Of a stretch of 64,000 nucleotides of DNA, positions 9,232 through 18,601 are shown piece after piece. Below the pieces are notes generated by a model. It was not told the DNA's origin. It saw only the letters and a program-made list of their open reading frames with translations, and did not search any database. This DNA is from Acuticoccus sp039034015 (GTDB lineage: Bacteria; Pseudomonadota; Alphaproteobacteria; Rhizobiales; Amorphaceae): contig JBCCBM010000005.1 in the NCBI GenBank assembly GCA_039034015.1, positions 124,001-188,000 on the forward strand, written 5' to 3'. The number at the start of each line of letters is the position of its first letter. Position 1 is the stretch's first letter. A program made the translations under genes and the position numbers.

Positions 9232-10128
9232 TTACGACGTGGCGCCCGGGCAGGCCGACGCCCCGGGCGCCCGCAAGTGCACCACCTTATAACCCTCGCG
9301 GCGCAGCGTCGCGAGGAGATCGGGCAGCATCGAAGCGGTGCGCGCGTGAATGTCGTGGAAGAGGATGATCCCGCGGCCACGCTTTCGAAGCCGGGCCATC
9401 GTCCGCGCCAGGACACGGCTGCCGGACGTCTTAAAATAGTCCTTGGAATCAATATCGACGTCGATGATCACCGACCCGCGCGAGCGGATCGCGGAGCGCA
9501 GCACGCGCGAGTCCGCCAGATAGGGGAAGCGGAAGAAATTGGCCGCCGCAAGCCCCGAGCCTGACAGCGCCCGCGCCACCGCCCGCTCCCCGCGCGAAAC
9601 CTCCGCCAGCGCCCGCCCATGGCTGAGTTTGCGCAAATTGGGGTGGCTGTAGGTGTGGTGAGCCACCGTGTGCCCCTCCCGCGCCACGCGCTTGAGGAGC
9701 GAGGGATAAGCCTTCGCCGCGCGACCCACCACAAAGAAGGTCGCCCGCACGCCATAATTGCCCAGCGCCGTCAGGATGCGGTTTGTCCGTCCGGGCGCCG
9801 GGCCGTCGTCGAACGTCAGCACCACCTCGCGCCGGCGCAGCTTGATGTCGCCCGCGCTGCGCACGGTGATGGTGCGCCCGGTGAGGCTCGACGCGCCGGC
9901 CACCGCGCGCACGCATGTGCCGGCCGTGTGGCGGCGCGTTTTCCCCCGCGCGCGCTTTCGCTGGGTGGACCGCTTTTGCGACTTTTGCCGCTGGGGCGCT
10001 GCGGTGGCGACCGCCTGGGGCCGCTGAAGCGCGGCCACGGTGGGCGAACTCACCGTCGTCCCGGGCGCGGCCGACTGGCACCCCGCCACGACCAGCGCGG
10101 CCATCAAAATCAACGCCAACCGCCCCAT
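9232..10128 (-). CDS. Polysaccharide deacetylase family lipoprotein
   Basis: This is a 298-residue predicted lipoprotein: the N-terminus MGRLALILMAALVVAGC ends in a lipobox with Cys17. A basic, low-complexity linker (about 45-75) follows, then a carbohydrate esterase family 4 (NodB-type) domain from residue 100. The catalytic/metal motifs are visible: TFDDGP (105-110), HTYSH (158-162), RFPY, and FHDIH near the end. Such enzymes deacetylate N-acetyl sugars in peptidoglycan or polysaccharides in the envelope; the substrate cannot be told. It lies on its own, 130 bp downstream of purB in the same direction. Confidence 0.88.
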   Translation of the reverse strand: MGRLALILMAALVVAGCQSAAPGTTVSSPTVAALQRPQAVATAAPQRQKSQKRSTQRKRARGKTRRHTAGTCVRAVAGASSLTGRTITVRSAGDIKLRRREVVLTFDDGPAPGRTNRILTALGNYGVRATFFVVGRAAKAYPSLLKRVAREGHTVAHHTYSHPNLRKLSHGRALAEVSRGERAVARALSGSGLAAANFFRFPYLADSRVLRSAIRSRGSVIIDVDIDSKDYFKTSGSRVLARTMARLRKRGRGIILFHDIHARTASMLPDLLATLRREGYKVVHLRAPGASACPGATS

Positions 10129-10258
10129 GGCACCCTCGGTTCGTTCAATTGTCGCTAAACGAACCGTAAACCCACATGGTTACCACAAGGTTGATCAGGG
10201 CCACTCACAGCCCCCTGTGGACAACGCTTTGGCAAGTTTTATTGCGCACCCGCCACAG

Positions 10259-11565
<1,307 letters not shown>

Positions 11566-11566
<1 letters not shown>

Positions 11567-12504
11567 CAGGGCCTCGTGCGGGCGGCAAGACGCCGGCCGA
11601 TGGGCGCCAAAAGCCAGGGGAACATGAAAACCGGCAGCTGGCTGAGCGCAAAGTAAAGCCACACCGTGTCCGACACGGCATGGACCCCAAGCGCTGCGAT
11701 CACAAGCCCCGCATTGCGATTGCCGGCCGCATACGCGATCGCCACCGCATCCGCCCCCACAAACGGGCGAAACGCAAAATAGGTGAGCGCCAGCTGCGCC
11801 AGCATAAACGCAAACGCCGCACACGCCGCGCCCAGCACCACAAAGGGCTCCGTCACGAGGCGCACGCCCACCCCGTCCATGGCGCCGATGGCAAACAGCG
11901 TTGCAATCAAAACGCTCACCGTGTCGAGGACCGGGGCCGCGCGATCAATCCGCGCCCGGCCAAGGGTGCGCCGCGCAAGGGTCGCAACGGCGAGCGCAAT
12001 GGCAATCATGATGAAGAGCCGAGAGGCAAGGTCAAGGACGCCGATGGGCAAGGTGTCGGCCACAAAGAGAGAGGCGATGGCCGGCGCGGTCAGCGGTGCG
12101 CCAACGGTCGCAATCAACATGACGGCGAGCACGAAGGCGCCATCCAGCCCCATGAGCATGGCAAACGCGGCGGCCGATGCAATGGGCGGCGGCGCGCTGA
12201 ACAGGAAGAGCACCGCCAAGACGGTCGCCCCGCCAAGCGGCGACACGGACGCCACCGCCAGCACCAAAAGCGGCAGCACCAGCGTGATCCACCCCGCCGC
12301 GATGATGGCCGGAGCGGGCCGGCGCATGCGCGCCACAAACGCGTCAAAGTCCACCCGCAACAGGGAGACGATGAGCATTGTGACCACAAGGTTGCCGATG
12401 TGGGGCCGCAGCACCTCTGCCGCATCCGGCACGACGAGCCCCACAAGGGCTGCCGCTGCGATGACGCGCGTGCCGTAACGCGCCACAAGGGTTTGTCCCG
12501 CCAT
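11566..12504 (-). CDS. BASS-family (bile acid:sodium symporter-like) transporter
   Basis: This is a 312-residue integral membrane protein with about ten hydrophobic segments. The C-terminal half has a GNRNAGLVIAAL element typical of the SBF/BASS family, whose members import organic anions, sometimes vitamins or pantoate, with sodium. The substrate is unknown. The ATG at 12502-12504 is followed 18 bp later by an in-frame GTG, and the surrounding 18 bp are imperfectly duplicated (separate entry), so translation might begin at either. It is translationally coupled to purB, but a role in purine supply would be speculation. Confidence 0.75.
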
Positions 12505-12519
12505 GGGGGTTTGTCCTGC
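12484..12519 (-). repeat. 18-bp imperfect tandem duplication over a start codon
   Basis: Reading the minus strand, 12519-12502 and 12501-12484 are two 18-base units that differ at four positions and share GGACAAACCC. The first ends in the ATG start of the BASS-family gene. The second ends in an in-frame GTG (codon 7). The duplication is a multiple of three, so it either added six codons or created an alternative start. Confidence 0.6.
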
Positions 12520-12606
12520 GCTGGCGGCCGCGCGGCAAGCCCTTTGGCCAAAAGCCCACCGCCGCGTCCGCCTTCACAAAAGTTTCACGGGGCGCGGACG
12601 CCGGCA

Positions 12607-12635
12607 TTTCAATCCAGTTTAACAATGGCTATAAT
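12607..12635 (+). promoter_or_regulatory. Candidate promoter for the XRE regulator
   Basis: A perfect TATAAT hexamer lies at 12630-12635, about 53 bases before the regulator start codon. The hexamer 17 bases upstream (TTTCAA, 12607-12612) is only a weak match to a sigma-70 -35 box. The local sequence is AT-richer than its surroundings. The position suits the regulator gene on the plus strand; no experimental support is implied. Confidence 0.4.
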
Positions 12636-12687
12636 GTCGCATGCTCGACGGGGGCATGGCGCGGGCTGAAGGCAGGCAGGCAAAATT

Positions 12688-13008
12688 ATGGATTGGCGAA
12701 CGCGCCTGCGTGGGGAGTTGGAACGCAGCGGCAAAACCCGCAGCCAAGTGTGCCAGGAGGCGGGCCTCAACCCGGCCTACATCACGCAAATTCTGGAGCA
12801 AAAGGCCGCCACACCGCGGATCGACAACCTGTCCAAGCTCGCCTCCGTCCTCGGCACAACGGTGAGCTACATTGTGGAAGGCGTTTCCATCGACCGGGAG
12901 ACCGCCAAGCTGGTGGAGCGCTTCACCTCCCTCACGGAGGAGCGCAAATCCGCCGTCTTGGTCATCCTCGAAGATCTGGCCCGCGCCTCCGAAAAATCTG
13001 CGGCGTAA
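12688..13008 (+). CDS. XRE-family helix-turn-helix regulator
   Basis: This is a 106-residue DNA-binding protein. Residues 5-60 form a Cro/CI-type helix-turn-helix (SQVCQEAGLNPAYITQIL, then TPRIDNLSKLASVLGTTV). A short helical C-terminus (TAKLVERFTSLTEERKSAVL) is likely used for dimerisation. The ATG at 12688 is preceded by purine-rich GGCAGGCAGG. The gene stands alone between a divergent transporter gene and a convergent glycosyltransferase whose stop is 3 bp away. Its targets are unknown; the divergent purB operon promoter is the nearest candidate. Confidence 0.88.
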   Translation: MDWRTRLRGELERSGKTRSQVCQEAGLNPAYITQILEQKAATPRIDNLSKLASVLGTTVSYIVEGVSIDRETAKLVERFTSLTEERKSAVLVILEDLARASEKSAA

Positions 13009-13011
13009 CGC

Positions 13012-13800
13012 TCAGCCCGTCCGCTCGCGGTGGCGCTCATACATGCGCACATCCTGCAGCCACCGCCCGAAGGCGAGCGTAAAGGCCAGGCTAAATCCGT
13101 ATGGCCCCGACATGAAGCGGCGCCGAAGAACAAAACTTTTGAAGAAGTAGACCGGAAAGCCGAAGTAGAGCCGCAGGAGAACCATGCCAAAGGGCCGGTT
13201 CTTCGCGCCGCCCCGCGTTTTGGCCGCTTTGTTCACCCGGGCCACCACCTGGGCCATGTCGGCAATGGCGTGGTGGAGGAGCGCACCTTTCAGCCGCGGA
13301 AGCCGCTCCCGCTTGATGCCGAGCTGATCCCAGATTTTCGATTCGGGCATGCGCACCTTGCGCCGATCGTAAAGCTTTGCGCGATAGGCAACGTCGCCAT
13401 TGTACCACGGCTTGCCAAACGCCGGCGTCGTCACGAGGGGCAGCTTGAAAGCCCGCTCCTGCGGGGCGCCATCGGCAAAGAGCGCGTGGATCTCATCAAT
13501 CAGCGCGTCGGACAGCACCTCGTCGGCGTCAAGATCCAGAAGCCAGTCGTGGGTGCAGGCTTCCTCCCCCACGCGCTTTTGCAAGCCGGAGCCCAGCCAC
13601 GGCTGGTGGATGATGTGGGCGCCGGCCGCCTCCGCGATCTCCAACGTGTGGTCGGTGGAGCCTGAATCCACCACATGAATGTCCCGCGCCACACGGCCGG
13701 CCGCGGCGAGCACGGCGCCGATCTTGCGCTCCTCATTCAGCGTGCGGATGTAGCAGGAGACGGGCGGGCGGGATTTGTGATCGCGAAGGGGCGCTGTCAT
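13012..13800 (-). CDS. Family 2 glycosyltransferase (LPS-core type)
   Basis: The 262-residue product has a GT-A fold: the N-terminal strand VSCYIRTLNEERKI, the nucleotide-binding HVVDSGSTDHTLEIAEAAGA and the metal-binding LDLDADEVL. A C-terminal region is rich in aromatic and basic residues (YFGFPVYFFKSFVLRRRFM), consistent with membrane association. The layout resembles the WaaE/KdtX-type glucosyltransferases that act on lipopolysaccharide core, but acceptor and sugar cannot be fixed from sequence. It starts at ATG 13800 and diverges, over 68 bp, from another glycosyltransferase-like gene. Confidence 0.85.
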   Translation of the reverse strand: MTAPLRDHKSRPPVSCYIRTLNEERKIGAVLAAAGRVARDIHVVDSGSTDHTLEIAEAAGAHIIHQPWLGSGLQKRVGEEACTHDWLLDLDADEVLSDALIDEIHALFADGAPQERAFKLPLVTTPAFGKPWYNGDVAYRAKLYDRRKVRMPESKIWDQLGIKRERLPRLKGALLHHAIADMAQVVARVNKAAKTRGGAKNRPFGMVLLRLYFGFPVYFFKSFVLRRRFMSGPYGFSLAFTLAFGRWLQDVRMYERHRERTG

Positions 13801-13868
13801 ATGGGGTCCGTCGGGGGGAGAGGTCGGCCAGCCCCGATCAAAACGGGCGCGCCGGGGACTCTTCTTCC

Positions 13869-14648
13869 ATGATCCAATACACCATTGTCATCACAAGCTG
13901 CGACCGCTTCGACCTTTTGGACCGCACCCTCGCCTCCCTGGACGCCCATGTGGACGCGGCCCCCGCCGCCGTCATCGTCATGGAAGACAGCGGCAACGTA
14001 GGCGTGGAGGCCGTCTGTGCGCGCCATTTTGGCGGCCGCGTGACGGCGGTGGTCAACCCGGTTCGCCGCGGGCAAATCCGCTCCATCGACCACGCCTACG
14101 GCCTCGTCACCACGCCCTACATTTTTCATTGCGAAGATGATTGGGAGTTTTTCCGCACCGGTTTCATCACCGAATCTCAAAAACTCCTCGATGCGCTGCC
14201 CAACATTTCTATGGTGAGCCTTCGCGCCCGCGGCGAAATCAACCCCATCAACCGAAACGCGCCGAAGAAAATACTGGGCGACTTAGAATATTTCATCGCC
14301 GACCCCGCCGCCCATGTGGAATACAACAGCTATAGTTTTAACCCAGGGCTGCGGCGCTTGGCGGACTACACGCGCCACGGCCCATTTGAGGCCGCGAAAA
14401 CCGGCCTCGGCGGCATCCCCAACGAGGCAGACGTCAGCTATCATTTTAAGCGGCGCGGCTTCGCGATGGCCTATCTTGAGGCGCCGGCCGTGCGCCACAT
14501 CGGCTGGGAGCGGCACATTGACGACCCGCACCACCCTATCCGCCCGCGCACCTTTGGCGGGCGGCTGAAGCGCTCGGTCCATAAGCGCATCAAGCGGTTT
14601 GCCCGCCGCCGCGCCGCAGAGGCCGCCGAACGTTTGAGCGCCGGCTGA
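13869..14648 (+). CDS. GT-A fold glycosyltransferase-like protein
   Basis: This 259-residue cytoplasmic protein begins with a GT2-type strand (YTIVITSCDRFDLLDRTLASL) and has a metal-site-like HCEDDWEFF at about residues 86-94. It ends in a very basic tail (KRSVHKRIKRFARRRAAEAA). The family resembles putative glycosyltransferases of marine and soil alphaproteobacteria; the substrate is unknown. It is probably paired functionally with the divergent LPS-type glycosyltransferase. The start ATG at 13869 comes just after AGGGGACTCTTCTTCC. Confidence 0.7.
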   Translation: MIQYTIVITSCDRFDLLDRTLASLDAHVDAAPAAVIVMEDSGNVGVEAVCARHFGGRVTAVVNPVRRGQIRSIDHAYGLVTTPYIFHCEDDWEFFRTGFITESQKLLDALPNISMVSLRARGEINPINRNAPKKILGDLEYFIADPAAHVEYNSYSFNPGLRRLADYTRHGPFEAAKTGLGGIPNEADVSYHFKRRGFAMAYLEAPAVRHIGWERHIDDPHHPIRPRTFGGRLKRSVHKRIKRFARRRAAEAAERLSAG

Positions 14649-14716
14649 GGGCCGCGAAAAGGGCCTGAAATTGTGGCGGTGCGGCCTATTTTAACGGTGT
14701 GATCGAGGGCCGCGCC

Positions 14717-16309
14717 ATGACTGACACTGACACCATCCACATCCCGCCGCGGGCCGATGGCCCCACCCTCGATGCCGTCCACAAGGGCGCCGGCCGCAGC
14801 ATTTTGAGCGCATTCCTGAAACAGGCGAAGGCCACGCCAAACGCCGTCGCGCTCGAAGATGGCGACAAGCGCGTCCTTACCTACAAAGACCTCACCCGCG
14901 CCATCGCCGCCTTCTCCCGTGTCATCCGGCGGCGCATTGCGGGGGACACGGTGGGCGTGCTCCTCCCCTCCAGCGCGGGCGCCGCAATCGCCTATTTTGC
15001 GACCCTTGCGGCCGGCAAAACCCCCGCCATGCTGAACTTTACCGCGGGGCCCGCCGCCATCACCGCCGCCTGTCGCATCGCCGGCATCGACGGTGTCCTG
15101 TCCGCCCACCGCTTTGTGGAGGTTGCCAAGGCCGAGGCATTGGTGGAAGCGATTGGCGCCGAGGCCCCTGTTTTGATGCTGGAGGACCTTCGCAAAGAAG
15201 TGTCCACGCTCGACAAAGCGTTTGCCGCGGCGGCCGGCCCCCTCTCCCTCTTCCCCCGGCACGATCCGGATGCGGCGGCGGCCATCGTCTTCACCTCAGG
15301 CTCGGAGGGGGATCCGAAGGCGGTCGTCCTCACCCATCGCAATTTTCTCGCCAACGCCATCCAGATTGAGGCCGCGCTCCCGGTGGAGCGGGCGCGCATT
15401 TTCTTCAACCCACTCCCCGTTTTCCACAGCTATGGGCTGGGGCCGGGCATGATCTTGCCCCTCGTCACGGGGCGGAAGGTGGTGTTTCACCCCTCCCCCT
15501 TGCGCGCGCGGGAAGTGGCCGAGCGCATCCACGACACGCAAGCCAACATCCTCCTCGCCACCGACACCTTCTTGCGCCAATACGCCCGCGCCGGTGACCC
15601 GGGGAGCCTCTCCTCCCTCCACTTTGCCGTGTGCGGGGCTGAGCGCGTGCGGCCCGAAACCCGCGAGCTCGTCCACAGCCGCTACGGGTTTCGCGTTTTG
15701 GAGGGCTATGGCGTCACCGAGACCGCGCCCGTCCTCTCCGCCAACCACCCGGACGATATTCGCGATGGCACCGTTGGCCCCCTTTTCCCGGCGCTGGAGG
15801 CCAAACTCGTTCCCGTGGAGGGGCTGGATGATGGTAAAAAACTGCTCGTGCGCGGCCCCAACGTGATGGCCGGTTACCTTGATCCGGCAACGCGAAAGGT
15901 CGTCCCCCTCCCCGATGGGTGGCACGACACCGGTGACATTGTGGCCCTGGAGGATGGGTTCTTGGTCATCAAAGGCCGGCTCAAACGCTTTGCCAAAATC
16001 GGCGGCGAGATGACCTCGCTGGTGACCGTGGAAAACCTTGCCGGAAAGGTGTGGCCACAGAGCCTGCACGCGGCCGCCGCCGTCCCCGGTGTGCGGCGGG
16101 GCGAGATGATCGTCCTTCTCACCGAGGAGGAAAACCCCGAGCCCGAGGCCCTGCACGCCCAGATGAAGGCCGACGGCGTGCCGGAGCGGTTTTTGCCGAC
16201 CCGGATCATCCCCGTGCCGGCCGTCCCGGTGCTCGGCACGGGGAAGACCGATTTTGTGGGCGCCACAAAGATGGCGCGCCGCCTGACGGAGGACATGCGC
16301 GCCGCGTAA
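14717..16309 (+). CDS. AMP-forming acyl-ACP/CoA ligase, Aas C-terminal-domain type
   Basis: The 530-residue adenylate-forming enzyme has the phosphate loop FTSGSEGDPKAVVLTHRNFL, the motif LEGYGVTETAP, the hinge GWHDTGDIV and the C-terminal catalytic lysine in GTGKTDF. The FTSGSEG loop and overall layout are closest to the acyl-[ACP] synthetase half of Aas, which re-acylates lysophospholipid. The acyltransferase half is missing here, so it may work with a separate acyltransferase or activate another acid. I chose ATG 14717 because GAGGG sits about seven bases upstream; a GTG at 14699 would add six residues. It converges on a secreted-protein gene 3 bp away. Confidence 0.82.
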   Translation: MTDTDTIHIPPRADGPTLDAVHKGAGRSILSAFLKQAKATPNAVALEDGDKRVLTYKDLTRAIAAFSRVIRRRIAGDTVGVLLPSSAGAAIAYFATLAAGKTPAMLNFTAGPAAITAACRIAGIDGVLSAHRFVEVAKAEALVEAIGAEAPVLMLEDLRKEVSTLDKAFAAAAGPLSLFPRHDPDAAAAIVFTSGSEGDPKAVVLTHRNFLANAIQIEAALPVERARIFFNPLPVFHSYGLGPGMILPLVTGRKVVFHPSPLRAREVAERIHDTQANILLATDTFLRQYARAGDPGSLSSLHFAVCGAERVRPETRELVHSRYGFRVLEGYGVTETAPVLSANHPDDIRDGTVGPLFPALEAKLVPVEGLDDGKKLLVRGPNVMAGYLDPATRKVVPLPDGWHDTGDIVALEDGFLVIKGRLKRFAKIGGEMTSLVTVENLAGKVWPQSLHAAAAVPGVRRGEMIVLLTEEENPEPEALHAQMKADGVPERFLPTRIIPVPAVPVLGTGKTDFVGATKMARRLTEDMRAA

Positions 16310-16312
16310 ACC

Positions 16313-16729
16313 TCAGCAGGGGCCGATATAGTCGAAGAAAAGCTCGTCATACTCCGTGCGGCCCGTGGCGCGGCAGCGGTTGTGGACGGGGCGATAGCCT
16401 TCAAACTCGAGCGAATAATCGCCGATGAGCTGGCCTGACACGCTGTAGGGCAGCGGCGATTGGGGGCAAAAGCGCGAAAAGCGCCGCGCCGTCCCGCGAT
16501 AAACCCCGCCCCGCTCGCGCGCATCGAGCAGCAGCGTGCCGCGACGCACCCCGGCCCGGCGCAGCACCTGGCGCGGCCGCTGGTAGACAATGCGGATGTT
16601 GGAGCCGCTGAAGGTGACGCGCATCACCGAGCCATTGTGGTTCCAGCACGAGGACTGCGCGTGCGCCGCGGGTGAGGCCATCAGCGTGACGGCAAGCGCG
16701 AGCGCCGCCAAAATTCCGAAAATTTTCAA
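16313..16729 (-). CDS. Small secreted protein of unknown function, four Cys
   Basis: The 138-residue product has a clear signal peptide (MKIFGILAALALAVTLMASPAAHAQ), so the mature part is about 113 residues in the periplasm or outside. The mature part has four cysteines, enough for two disulfides, and many Arg and aromatic residues (PYSVSGQLIGDYSLEFEGYR). I do not recognise a named family. It follows nuoI by 67 bp on the same strand and could ride on the nuoE-I transcript. Confidence 0.7.
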   Translation of the reverse strand: MKIFGILAALALAVTLMASPAAHAQSSCWNHNGSVMRVTFSGSNIRIVYQRPRQVLRRAGVRRGTLLLDARERGGVYRGTARRFSRFCPQSPLPYSVSGQLIGDYSLEFEGYRPVHNRCRATGRTEYDELFFDYIGPC

Positions 16730-16796
16730 GGTGTCTTCCCCCTTCGACGTTTGTTGCCGAAGGGTGCCTGACCCGCGTGCCCCTGGAAAGCCTCAA

Positions 16797-17288
16797 TCAG
16801 CGATAGGGTGCATCGGCCGCAATGTTGGCAGCGATTTCCTGCTCCCACCGGTCCCCGTTGGAGAGCAGCTTTTCCTTGTTGTACAAAAGCTCTTCACGCG
16901 TTTCGGTGGCGAATTCGAAGTTTGGCCCCTCGACAATGGCGTCCACCGGGCAGGCCTCTTGGCAAAGGCCACAGTAGATGCACTTCACCATATCAATGTC
17001 GTAGCGGGTGGTGCGGCGGGTGCCATCATTGCGGCGCGGGCCAGCTTCGATGGTGATGGCCTGGGCCGGGCACACGGCCTCGCACAATTTGCAGGCAATG
17101 CACCGCTCCTCACCGTTGGGGTAACGGCGCAGGGCGTGCTCCCCCCGGAAGCGGGGCGAGATCGGGTTTTTCTCGAACGGATAGTTCACCGTCGCCTTCG
17201 GCTTCACCATGTAGCGAAGGCCGAGGAAGAAGGCGGAGACGAACTCCGCCAAAAACAACGATTTCGCCGTCCCTTGCAACGATGCCAT
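16797..17288 (-). CDS. nuoI: NADH-quinone oxidoreductase subunit I
   Basis: NuoI carries the two [4Fe-4S] clusters (N6a, N6b) that pass electrons towards the terminal cluster of complex I. From ATG 17286-17288 (MASLQGTAKSLFLAEF) it is 163 residues, the usual alphaproteobacterial length. The cluster motifs are CIACKLCEAVCP (Cys63, 66, 69, 73) and CIYCGLCQEACP (Cys103, 106, 109, 113). A TTG four codons upstream is a less likely start. nuoI is the last nuo gene of this block; nuoJ is about 8.7 kb away. Confidence 0.97.
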   Translation of the reverse strand: MASLQGTAKSLFLAEFVSAFFLGLRYMVKPKATVNYPFEKNPISPRFRGEHALRRYPNGEERCIACKLCEAVCPAQAITIEAGPRRNDGTRRTTRYDIDMVKCIYCGLCQEACPVDAIVEGPNFEFATETREELLYNKEKLLSNGDRWEQEIAANIAADAPYR

Positions 17289-17368
17289 GTCGCCCCCCAA
17301 ACGCTCCCATTGATATGGCCGGGCGCGCCGCGCGCGACAACCGCGCCCAGCGCCTCACCGCCCCTTCG

Positions 17369-17432
17369 CGCAACGCTCCCCTCGCGCAACGCCACCCTTC
17401 CGCAACGCCAACCTTCCGCAACGCCGACCTGG
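17369..17432. repeat. 16-bp direct repeat, four tandem copies
   Basis: Four head-to-tail 16-base units beginning CGCAACGC run through 17369-17384, 17385-17400, 17401-17416 and 17417-17432. The middle two differ at one position, the outer two at a few. The array lies in the 151-bp spacer between nuoI and nuoH, ends 8 bp before the nuoH stop and contains no long ORF. It looks like replication-slippage duplication rather than a binding-site array, but either is possible. Confidence 0.8.
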
Positions 17433-17439
17433 CCGCCCC

Positions 17440-18516
17440 TCAGCCCGCCGCGGCGAGGACGTCAGGATCCCACCGCCAATCCGTCAGCATCAACACCACC
17501 GCCACCAGGATGACCGCGGCGAGGGAGGCCGGCAAAAACACCTTCCACCCCAGCCGCATCAACTGGTCATAGCGGTAGCGCGGGACAATCGCCTTCACCA
17601 TCGCAAACATGAAGAACACGAAGAATGATTTGAGCGCGAACCAGATGACGCCCGGCACCCAGGTGAAGGGCGCCACATCCACCGGCGGCAACCAGCCCCC
17701 CAGGAAAAGGACGGTGGTGAGCGCGCACATCATCGCAATCGCCACGTATTCGCCAAGCATGAACATCATGTACGGCACGGACGAATATTCGACCATGAAG
17801 CCGGCGACCAGCTCAGACTCCGCCTCCGGAAGGTCAAACGGCGGCCGGTTGGTTTCCGCCAGCGCCGAGATGAAGAAGATCACGAACATCGGGAAGAGCG
17901 GCAAAAAATACCAGTTGAGTATGGTGAGCCAGGGTACGCCCAAAAGGTCCGCAAGGCCTGTGGATTGGGAGAGCACCACATGGCTGACGTTGAGCGAGCC
18001 GACGCACAGCAACACCGTGATCATCACAAGGCCGATGGAGACCTCGTAAGAAATCATCTGCGCGGACGAGCGCAACGCGCCCAGGAACGGGTATTTTGAG
18101 TTGGACGCCCAGCCGCCCATGATCACGCCGTAAACCCCGAGGGATGAGATGGCGAGGATGTAGAGGACGCCAAGGTTGACGTCGGCCATCACCCAGCCGG
18201 GCGCCACCGGCATCACCGCCCAGGCCGAGAGCGCCAGGAACACCGTCACCAGCGGCGCCAGGAGGAAGACCACCTTGTCTGCCCCGGCGGGGATCACCGG
18301 CTCTTTGAAGGCGAACTTTGCAAGGTCGGCAAAGGATTGGAGGAGGCCGAATGCGCCCACCACGTTGGGCCCCTTGCGCAGCTGAACCGCGGCCCAAATC
18401 TTCCGGTCCGCCAACAAAACGTAGGCGATCACCACAAGGAGCACGGCCAGGAGCAGGAAGCTTTGCAGGGCCATGATGATGCCCGGCGCCGCATAGTTCC
18501 ACCAAAACTCGCCCAT
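17440..18516 (-). CDS. nuoH: NADH-quinone oxidoreductase subunit H
   Basis: NuoH (ND1 equivalent) forms the membrane side of the quinone-binding chamber. The 358-residue product has about eight membrane helices and the conserved loops QLRKGPNVVGAFGLLQSFAD and ETNRPPFDLPEAESELVAGF, with the acidic residues linked to proton coupling. Its start ATG 18516 is 86 bp after the nuoG stop, and the nuoI gene follows after a repeat-bearing 151-bp spacer. All genes of the block run in the same direction. Confidence 0.97.
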   Translation of the reverse strand: MGEFWWNYAAPGIIMALQSFLLLAVLLVVIAYVLLADRKIWAAVQLRKGPNVVGAFGLLQSFADLAKFAFKEPVIPAGADKVVFLLAPLVTVFLALSAWAVMPVAPGWVMADVNLGVLYILAISSLGVYGVIMGGWASNSKYPFLGALRSSAQMISYEVSIGLVMITVLLCVGSLNVSHVVLSQSTGLADLLGVPWLTILNWYFLPLFPMFVIFFISALAETNRPPFDLPEAESELVAGFMVEYSSVPYMMFMLGEYVAIAMMCALTTVLFLGGWLPPVDVAPFTWVPGVIWFALKSFFVFFMFAMVKAIVPRYRYDQLMRLGWKVFLPASLAAVILVAVVLMLTDWRWDPDVLAAAG

Positions 18517-18601
18517 CGCTATCCGTTCCCCTTCAGCGCGCCGAGAGCCTCAACGGTGACCCGGCCGCCTGGTAGCCCCTTTGGCCGAGGCGGCCGCACC
18601 C

